Shown piece by piece: positions 56,465 to 64,000 of a stretch of 64,000 nt of DNA; position 1 is the first letter of the stretch, and every line of letters starts with the position of its first letter. This DNA is from Adiantum capillus-veneris (Eukaryota > Streptophyta > Polypodiopsida > Polypodiales > Pteridaceae): contig CM043957.1 of NCBI GenBank assembly GCA_014529385.2, forward strand, positions 90,669,160-90,733,159, read 5' to 3'. Position numbers and translations under genes: made by a program. Under the pieces are notes generated by a model that did no database searches, had not been told where the DNA came from, and saw nothing but the letters and a program-made list of their open reading frames with translations.

Positions 56465-58795
56465 ACTATGCAGGTCCAGGGCTGCCTCATGGGCTTTTTG
56501 AACATATATTCGCCCAATGTGACAAATGCACGACCAGAGTTTTGGTCACACGTTGTAGAGTCTTCGCTGCATGCAGAGCAATGGTGTGTTGGGGGAGACT
56601 ACAACATGTTGGAGGGCCCCGCAGACAGGATTGGAGGTAGTCATGCTACCGTGCACGGGGCTAAGTTGGCATCTTAGGAGCGTCTATGTATGACCTTGAG
56701 GCTTTCTGATGCTTGACATCATGCAGGCTTTGTGCGGCTCCCAGACAACTTGTCTTTCCCTCACTCTGGCCGTAGAGTAGGAGTGAATCTATATTAGATA
56801 GATCGCTTCTATGCCAGTAACTACATCTGTAACATGAGTGGATCTGTTTTCGTTTTGGCAAGGACTACTTTTTTTGACCATGCATCAGTGATTCTCACTG
56901 TGACAGACAGACAGAGGTACGATGCTGCGCATCTCTGAGGGGATCTTACTGGATTCAGAGCTTAGAGAGTGGGTGGTGGCAGTTTGAACTTAGGACAAAG
57001 AGTTTGGACACGCAAGACACTCGAGCTAGTAGAGTGGCCTCTGGACTCACTGAGCTTAGTCGCCTTTTCCTCTAGGAGTTTGCAGCTCGCTTGGCTGCAG
57101 CCAGCTGCAGCCAGGGAGGAGGAGAAGCGTCTCCGGCAGGGAATTGTTTCCTTGCAGAGGATGCAGAAGCACCACCCAAACAATCCTTGGTTGGAGGAGC
57201 AGATGCAACAGGCTCGACAGGAGCGACTAGCATTAAGGAGCGGTGTCATGAGTTTGCCTTCCATCGGCAAGCATCTCAGTGGGCCCAGGTGGGTGACAGT
57301 TACTGGGGAGTTCTTTGAGACGGTGGGGCCCCACCATGCACACACCAGTGTCAGCCAGTTCAGGAGACCGGACAGGTCAGCTACCTCAGAGCATGAGGAT
57401 ATGCGACCTGACTTCTATCGTGTTTTGCTGTCAGTTGAGCCTCAGTCAGAGCGTCAGGATGCATGCAGAGAGCAGATTTGGACGCAGATGCCTAGCCTTC
57501 CTACTGAGGAGATGCGTCAAAGACTAGAGCTTCCTCGCCAGCTAGAGAAGCTCCATGAGGCCCTCAGAGCACTCCCCCGAGATAGTTGTCGACTCCCTGC
57601 TTCATTTTGGAATATTAGGATTTGCTTGGTTCGGATCTTTGTAGCGCCTATCAGTACATCTTGCACACTTGAGAGATGCCTGACAACATGAGTGAGGGCT
57701 TGATCTACCTTATTCTCAAGGAGGGAGGTTCCTTGGATGAGATTTGGCAGTGACGACCCATCACCATTCTGAACTTAGCCTACAAAATTCTAGCAAAGGC
57801 TCTAACTTTGAGAATCCAACCACTGTTTAAGAGCATTATACATGGGACCCAGACAGGTTTTGTCAAGGAACGTGGTAGTATTCTTGACAACATTTTAACC
57901 TTTCGGGAGGCGTCTGTCCTCGCGCGTCTCCGAGGAGAGATTTTAAGAAGGCTTACGACAGAGTCGAGTGGGACTTTTTGAAGGGCACTTTACGCAGGAT
58001 TGGGTTCTCAGATACTTGGATGAGAGGTGTGTCAGCTCTCTACAGGTGTGCGCATAGTCAGGTGCTCTTGGCAGGGGTTAGAGGGGAACGCTTCATGCTC
58101 ACGCGTTCGGTCAAACAAGGTTGTCCTGTAGTCCCTCTTCCTCTTTCTTTTCTATGTTGAGGTGATGAGTAGATTTTTGACTTCACAGCAGGTTGGCTCG
58201 TAGTTTAGAGCTCCCTATTCAAGGAGACGAGTTACTTGACGTTGAGTTTCATGACGACCCATGTACTTGGAGGGCTAGGAGGCCAATCTACATAGGTGTG
58301 AGCAGGCTCTTGAGGTGTTTTGTTGTGCATCAGGAGCACTGATCAACTGGAGGAAGACAATGGCTTTCTCGGTTGGCAGTGCTCCTACGCCTGATTGGTC
58401 GCCAGGTGAGGGCTTCAGTTGGATTCCCCCAAAGACTCCAGTACGCTATTTGGGTTGTCAGGTTAGCTTGGACTTGTTGTCCCCTGCGCAACAGACTGCT
58501 CCCCTCCTGTCCATTAGGAGGAAACTGCTTCACTGAAGTTCGACACGGCTCTCTTTGGCAGATAGAGTTGTAGTGGCGAACCAGGTGTTGTTGGCTACTA
58601 TGTGGTACATCATGTCTTGCTGGATCTTCTCGAGCTCCTATATGAGCCAACTAGAGGGGCTAATTAGGAACTTTTCAGTGGTCAGGGCACGACACCCAAG
58701 TAGCCCGGATCTAAATGGCCTTGTAGGTCATCACCTTACCTTGTTCTCAAGGGGGGTTGGGGATCATTGACTGTCTCACAAGATGGGCACCACGT
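56465..58795 (+). pseudogene. LINE ORF2: endonuclease C-part, RT, C-terminal region
   Basis: 56465-56690: MQVQGCLMGFLNIYSPNVTN, WCVGGDYNMLEGPADRIGGS (AP endonuclease). 57000-57600: helical linker. The RT at 57690-58170 is read across frames: DEIWQ*RPITILNLAYKILA, KALTLRIQPLF, TGFVKERGSILDNILTFREA. The catalytic box region near 58200-58330 is degraded and no FADD motif is visible. 58340-58795: GALINWRKTMAFSVG and following C-terminal region. Many stops. Confidence 0.75.
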
Positions 58796-59440
58796 GCCAA
58801 TAGAAAAGAACAGACTGAACAGACTTTTAGCACTTCAATAACAACTGAACTGAAAGAGAGAGACGACACGCGACACGGAGTGGCAGAATTCCACCCCAGA
58901 GAGTATTGGCCCCAAACCTTGGCGGACCTTTCCGTATTTCTTTATATTGCATCCACACAGTACAAGCTGGTACTCCAGACTCTGCACCTTCTCCAAGAAG
59001 CATGCTAGAGAATGAGCCCTAACCTCATATTTAAAGGCCCTTGGCTTGAAAAGCAGCTACAGTAAAAAGCCTTTAAAACTCAAAAGCTTCTGGTCCAAAA
59101 GCAAAGCCAAAAAGCTGCCAACGTAAATCACGGAAATCCGTATAGCCTACCACGTCATCAGCCAACGCAAAACGCGGAATTCTGTACAGCTTGCCACGTC
59201 ATCATGATAGTGCAATTTTCGGAAAATTTGCCACGTCATCTGTTTGTGTGTGTGTGCGGGTCCTGCTTTATTTGAATCCTTTATGTCACTTGGGGCCCCA
59301 TCGAACGGGGTCCCCATAAGTTGGTAGGACTTCTTCTTCTGTTACTTGTTCTTCTTAGGGTTTAGGCCCCTTGGTCGGCATCTGTAAGTTGGCTCTATTC
59401 TTTAGGCTTTGACACGTCAGCAAGTTGTTACATTGACCCA
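58796..59440 (-). repeat. LTR-like insertion in the LINE (approximate ends)
   Basis: Contains the reverse complement of the shared motif (TGGCGGACCTTTCCGTATTT at about 58919-58938), a 'tccaaaagcaaagccaaaaagc' block and ACCACGTCATCAGCCAACG-type repeats typical of reversed family-B LTRs. LINE homology stops near 58800 and returns near 59440. Exact ends and target duplication were not established. Confidence 0.55.
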
Positions 59441-59758
59441 GTAGAGCAAAGCAGAGCCCTCCTTGGGAAGTTTGTGGTCAGAGGACTGCTTCTAGGGGAG
59501 GGGCCTTGGAAAGAGTTGTTGCTTCACCGGCTTTGAGCTAGAGTCCTCCATGCTGGCGGCCCTTGGAGTTTGTCGAAGCAGGAGGTTAGAGGATCGGTTT
59601 GTTGCGAGCCTTCTTAGGTCTTGGGAGCAGTTGAGGAGTGGCCTAGAGCAACATCAGCCCCCTTGCATGGAGAAGCGCTTGAGGCAGCCCCTTGTTTGGA
59701 ACCCCATGGTTAGCATTCAGAGAGGCCACCTAGCTGGTAGTAGACCTCATGTTCCTGT

Positions 59759-61069
59759 TGTAACAAATTGGGACACCCCTAGTCAAGATTCTACCGCTTC
59801 TACCATGACACGACAGAGATTCACTTCAAACACTTAACACATCAAAAGAGAGTTGACACGGCCCGGCGTAATTCCGTGCCAAGAGACACTGGCTCCAAAG
59901 ACTGGCGCCCCTTTCGATATTTCTTTTATATTAATCTTTGACCAAAGTACAATAGTCCGCGGGTGCTCGCTCTTAGACTCTGTGTTCAAATGCTCTGCAG
60001 AGTGAGCCCCTTGGGTCACTTATAAAGGTTTTACAAGGTTTGCTAAAAGCAGAGCCCCAAAAGCATTAAAATCCAAAGCAATGGCTCCCAAAAGCATATT
60101 CTCTCAAATCTGCCAGCCAAAAGCAGCCAGCGATAATTGCGGAAATCTCTACGCACTACCACGCCAGCAAGTCAACGTAACCTGCAGAGATCCGTACAGT
60201 CAGCGCTTTTTTCGTGTCCGTACAACTACCACGTCAGCCAGTCAACGTGGATTGTGGCGGTCCGTTGTCAATCACGTAAGCGTGTGTGTGTGTCCGGGCA
60301 CTACCGAGTCATCAATTTGTGACATACCCCCCTCTTGAAACAATTGTAATCGCCCTCGATTACGTCTGCAAAACAGATAGAGGCCATAAACTATCTTAAT
60401 AGACATTTACTGGTAGTACCGACGCACTAGACACGACATATCTAGCACTTGGACAAAACGACAGCCACATCACAGGACAACAGAGGACATCACTCGACAT
60501 CACAAGATATCACATGACAAATCACAGAAAAATTCATTCCAAATCTCAGACCATGACTGCCAGCAACATATTTAGTAATCGCATCTAGATCCAGTCCGGA
60601 GCTCACTGATGCCCAATTAACTAATCCTTATTGCGATTATGTCTATAGAGTTTTATTAGACCAAAATGCTGCAATCATTTTGTCTTTCAGTTCCTACACT
60701 CAAACAAATCAAGTGAGAGAGTACAAATCAATCATATTCATTTTCGGGAATTCGGTGTCATAAAGTCATACAGCAGAATACTGGTGAGTCCATTAGTATC
60801 CCTGAAACCCGAAGGGGACATCAGTGACCTTATTCAAAATCGGGGTAATCTAATGACAAAGGAGCGGAGTGACTCCCCTCTTGTGCAAACCCGTTGCACT
60901 AGATTCACCCTTGCTGAATTCGGGGTTCTATCGGAGTAGACTATGCTAAACCGAATGCTTCAAGATAAAGTTCCAAAATCTGAGGAGTATCTGCTAGGTC
61001 CTCCTCCTACATCCACTTCACATCCAATGCCGGATAGTTCTTGAATTTAATCAAGAACGGCCGAATCAC
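59759..61069 (-). mobile_element. Ty3 family-B element, 3' LTR and 3' end only
   Basis: The LTR at 59759-60324 runs TGTAACAAATTGGG to CAATTTGTGACA, with the motif TGGCGCCCCTTTCGATATTT at about 59903-59922. A polypurine tract follows (minus TTCAAGAGGGGGGTA, 60325-60339), then 3' non-coding sequence. The end of a chromodomain on the minus strand (about 61069-60945, ADTPQILELYLEAFGLA-like) is cut at 61069 by the T-run of a LINE. Confidence 0.8.
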
Positions 61070-61213
61070 TTTTTTTTTTCCTGAGAAAAAAACCCTTCTA
61101 TTAGTTAATGAAATTGCCCATAGGGCTACAATCACCTCTTCTAGAGAGGGCTACAACAACCATAAGGGGAGACTCTCCCAATGAAAAAACAACATATGTA
61201 CAATGAGGCTATA

Positions 61214-61615
61214 TCAGGAGATGGGAGGAGGGAAAAGCCACATAGGTGGACGGTAGTGCCATCTGAGCACACCCTGGACCAAGGTGAAGAAAGGCCCAGG
61301 GTGACAGAGTCGAAGGAACGCCTCTCTATGCTCCCGCATGCAGTCGGAGCTGCCTTGAAGTCTCTCGAACTGTCCCCTGAGAGTGTGGATCAGCTCTAGC
61401 CAAAAATCTCGAACAGTCTCCGCTGCTGGCACAAGGCGAGCCTCAAAGATGCGGAAGCAGTGGGCCCGCCAGATGAACCAGAGTGTCAGGCCACAGACGA
61501 GCTCCCAACACCTCTCTCTCACTGCACCCCTCTTGTGGAGTAAGCTTTGTAGTAGGCTGGAGTGTAGGTTGACCCCCCCTGTATCACTATCATCTGCTGG
61601 TGGAAGATAGCTCAA
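61214..61615 (-). pseudogene. LINE ORF2 C-terminal region
   Basis: Open for 133 codons: LPPADDSDTGGVNLHSSLLQ, CWELVCGLTLWFIWRAHCFR, IHTLRGQFERLQGSSDCMRE. The CGLTLWFIWRAHCFR pattern resembles the tail of plant L1 ORF2 proteins behind the zf-RVT region. Confidence 0.65.
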
Positions 61616-61725
61616 ACTGTAATGCAGGGCCCGTGAGAGTGGACCAAGCAGCTGCCCCCCAAGTGTACTGCCGTGCTGTGGAAAGAGCTGGCATCAGGCG
61701 AAGGACCCAGTACTCTAAGAAAAAA

Positions 61726-63160
61726 CTAGGAGTCAAACCATCCTCCGGGACAACTACCACGGGGAAGTGCTCTAAGCGCCTTGTGGAGCTCCTCTAGCTG
61801 AAGAGGCAGCTCAAGCCTCTGGTGCATCTCCTCAGTCACAAGACAAGACATCTGTGCCCAAACCTGCTCTCTGTATGCATCCTGACGCTCTGACTGAGGC
61901 TCTGTACACAACACGTCACAGTAAAAGTCAATAGCAACTGTACGCATGTCCTCTGGTTCTGAAGCAACTGACCCGTCATGCCTCCTCAACTGGTTGACAC
62001 TGGTGTGCGCATGCGGGGGTCCCATGGTCTCAAAGAACGCCTCGATCACTCTGTCACCCACTTGGGTCCATTGAGATGCCTATCGATGGAAAGCAAACTC
62101 TGGTGCCTCTTCTCTGTGCTGGCAAGCTCCTGGCAAGCCTGTTGCAACTGCTCCGCCAACCATGGACTGTCTGGGTGTTGCTCCTGCATCCTCTGTAAGG
62201 ACGCAACGCTTCGTCAGAGACGCTGCTCCCTCCTCTCTTGCTGCCAGGCGGGCTGTAGACACTCGAAGAAAGAACCGACTAAGCTGAGAAAGTCGAGAGG
62301 CCACTCTGTCAGCAGGGGAGTCCTGCGTGTCTAAGCCCTCTGTCCAAACAGCCACCACTTGCTCTCTGAGCTCAGAGTCCAGCAAGATCCTCTCAGGGAT
62401 GCGTAACATTGTGCTCCCCCTCCTTTCTCTATTTGTCACTGTGAGGGTCACTAGTGCATGGTCCAAAAAAGATGTCCCAGCCATAATGCAAACTGTCCTA
62501 CCCAAGTCACATATGTGGTCACTAGCGTAGAAGCGATCTATATGAGATAGATTCACTCCTCCCACTCTCTGGTCCGAATGAGAGAAGGCGAGGCTGTCTG
62601 GGGGCCTCACAAAGCTAGTGCTACCAAACATCTGAAACTCTCAAAGTCATACATAGCCTCTCCCAAGTTGGCAACTCAGTGCCATGCACAGTAGCATGGC
62701 TACTTCCAATCTTGTCAGAGGGGTCCTTCAGCATGTTGAAGTCTCCCCCAATGCCCCATTGGTCTGCATGCGGCAAAGACTCTACAATGTGAGACCAAAA
62801 CTCTACACGTGCACTTGCCACATTGGGCGCATAGATGTTCAGGAAGCCCAAGAGGCAACCTTCAATCTGCATAGTAATCCACTGAACACTGCCAGGCACA
62901 ACAATACCTTTGTCCACAAGGGCTTGCTGCCAAGAGTCCGCAATAGTCATATATACCCCTCCGTGGATACCACCAGGTCCAAATGCAGCTGACCAAAATG
63001 TCTCATATTGACCACGCAAAATCTGACCACATCGTCTAATGCGGCTCTCATACAGATGATGCTCCTGTAGCATAAGAAGATCAATCTCTCCTCCCACAAG
63101 GTATCGCTAAATCTCCTGACGTAATCGGCTCCTCTGGCACTTAAATTGGGGCCCACCTAA
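61726..63160 (-). pseudogene. LINE ORF2 AP endonuclease and linker, frameshifted
   Basis: 63097-62621: GGEIDLLMLQEHHLYESRIR (the catalytic QEHH motif), GGIHGGVYMTIADSWQQALV, GCLLGFLNIYAPNVASARVE and WGIGGDFNMLKDPSDKIGSS. 62631-62080: GVNLSHIDRFYASDHICDLG and FLDHALVTLTV, the last endonuclease motifs (D..Y.S; DHALV). So all endonuclease motifs survive in two frames, shifted near 62630. 62061-61726 is the helical linker (DDGSVASEPEDMRTVAIDFY-like). Confidence 0.8.
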
Positions 63161-63838
63161 GCCCTACACGTTCCATGGGACGATCCTCACGAGGGCGAGA
63201 GAAAACTGATGCTACAGTAGTAACTAACCGTGCTATCTTCAAGGCTGACTTGGATGGGGAATAATCCGCATTCGAGCGTCCCCGAGATAGGCGTGACTGC
63301 AAAGAGTGTCTAGGCCAAGCCCAAGCAAAACGAGCCGTGCGCAGGGCAACCTCTTCTATCCAAAAGTCCTTATGTATGTGTACATAGCATGGCGGGCTCT
63401 GCGTGTCAGCAAAGAAGTGTACCACAATGTGTCTACATCCTGCCGAGCCTGGAGGTGTCACTGAGAACTTGGCCAACGCCTTAGAGTCTGAACCAAGCCT
63501 GTAACCCCTAGGTCTCCCATGTGGTGAGAGAACTCGAGGGCCTATGCGTGCAACCACTACAATAGTGAGTCCAAAGTCCACTCAGGCTGGTCCCTCCCAC
63601 AAAGGGGAAAAGAGAAGCCAACCGCCGAGTCCAGGGCCTCTATCTCTCTAGCTGCAAGGAACAGTACATGAACTTTGAAGCAAGATGCCTCAAAGTTTGA
63701 TGAAGGGTCGCCGAGAAAACGTGGGAAGTAGTAGGCAAAGAAGTCCCACCGACGACGAATGTGAAGCTCGTCAGTCCACGAGGAACTGTTGCAAAGGGAG
63801 ACGTCTACACTAGAAGGGGGGTTCGCAAGAAAAATCAT
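63141..63838 (-). pseudogene. LINE region between ORF1 and ORF2
   Basis: Two frames, 63838-63557 (MIFLANPPSSVDVSLCNSSS, CFKVHVLFLAAREIEALDSA) and 63581-63141 (RVLSPHGRPRGYRLGSDSKA). They match 47600-47804 and 49288-49740 of the plus LINE, so the block is a conserved part of this LINE family even though I recognise no domain. Confidence 0.55.
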
Positions 63839-64000
63839 CGTCTCATTCTTAATTTTGCTCTTTGTCCAGAATTAACAGATTCTTTCATAAAACATTAGTT
63901 TTATTCAAAATCTAAAATCACTTTCCAAAAAGTCTTATTTTATAAATTCACAAAGCAAAAAATAATGCTGGTTCATCCGTAATTTTCTGTCTAAAATTTG
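63839..64000. other. AT-rich end of window
   Basis: No feature seen. Confidence 0.5.

Larger units (their letters stand above)
40931..59758 (+). mobile_element. L1-type LINE broken by at least four later insertions
   Basis: Recognisable pieces, in order: 40931-41635 (5' UTR, ORF1 start), 46903-47804, 49288-49837 (ORF2 start), 56465 to about 58795, and about 59440-59758. Between them lie a copia element, a solo LTR, a Tat/Athila-like element and another LTR. The DUF4283-like domain plus CCHC knuckle in ORF1, the AP endonuclease and the plant-L1-style RT place it in the plant L1 group. About 200 bp of endonuclease is missing at the 49837/56465 break. Confidence 0.8.
61070..63838 (-). mobile_element. 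L1-type LINE, minus strand, with internal deletion of RT
   Basis: The 3' end is a T-run at 61069-61079 (poly-A on the minus strand), inserted in a Ty3 chromodomain. Reading the minus strand: inter-ORF region (63838-63141), endonuclease (63150-62400), linker (62400-61750), then a direct jump near 61730-61615 to the Trp-rich C-terminal segment. The whole RT domain is missing. The 5' end is truncated or lies near 63838. Confidence 0.8.
39836..64000 (+). other. Probable USP intron, at least 24 kb, running out of the window
   Basis: Begins with a good donor, GTAAGC. Everything identified downstream is retroelement or unassigned non-coding DNA. 39836-39880 and 40200-40576 hold no recognised feature. 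That this is all one intron is inference; alternatively the gene could be broken here. Confidence 0.5.

Noticed and set aside
1-64000. Integrated plant pararetrovirus
   Set aside because: All pol genes are linked to integrase, LTRs or LINE endonuclease; no movement protein or pararetroviral coat motif was seen.
1-64000. tRNA, rRNA or other structured RNA genes
   Set aside because: None found by eye; primer-binding sites resemble tRNA ends only because they pair with them. A covariance-model scan would be needed to exclude small RNAs.

Overview
The window is nuclear DNA from a land plant with a large, transposon-rich genome. Almost every recognisable open reading frame belongs to an LTR retrotransposon or a LINE. 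The one host gene is plant-type: four short exons on the + strand (8990-9107, 38955-39079, 39171-39247, 39730-39835) encode a contiguous internal piece of UDP-sugar pyrophosphorylase (USP). Their splice sites are canonical and their phases agree. The intron between the first two exons is 29,847 bp long and is packed with nested retroelements. The exon before 8990 and the exon after 39835 are not visible, so the flanking introns probably run past both window ends (at least about 9 kb and 24 kb). Introns this large suggest a big-genome plant such as a fern, other non-flowering plant or gymnosperm; that is inference and the species cannot be named from the sequence.

Layout. 1-5241: Ty3 element of LTR family A (minus), entering from outside the window, inserted in a Tat/Athila-like element (5242-7132, minus). 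7133-8989: non-coding intron with one promoter-like site. 8990-9107: USP exon. 10021-14697: a degraded Ty3 family-B 5' end, a family-A LTR, and an L1-type LINE carrying a solo LTR. 14698-26144: Ty3 family-B chromovirus (plus). Its chromodomain is split by an inverted solo LTR (target duplication CATAA), and that LTR is itself split by a 5-kb LINE. 26145-28045: LINE and gag debris. 28046-36181: complete Ty3 family-A element (minus) with 1.37/1.39-kb LTRs and target duplication TATGC. 36182-38954: LINE 3' ends and intron. 38955-39835: three USP exons. 39836-40930: intron with a minus-strand Ty3 scrap and a partial LTR. 40931-59758: one long L1-type LINE (plus) broken by a complete Ty1/copia element (41636-46897, ATACC), a 1.48-kb solo LTR (47805-49282), a Tat/Athila-like element (49838-56464) and an LTR near 58.8-59.4 kb. 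59759-61069: 3' end of another family-B element. 61070-63838: L1-type LINE (minus).

The copies are mostly dead, with stops and frameshifts in nearly every reading frame. The nesting order can be read from target duplications. Items that deserve a second look are the giant USP intron; a roughly 25-bp motif shared by LTRs of different families; the Tat/Athila-like element with its pol core deleted, a telomere-like C-rich array and unrecognised downstream ORFs; the repeated TGATGCGTCA-type motifs in the 1.48-kb solo LTR; and two identical LTR/LINE junctions 11.5 kb apart. I found no CRISPR, no RNA gene and no convincing non-transposon system other than the USP gene.
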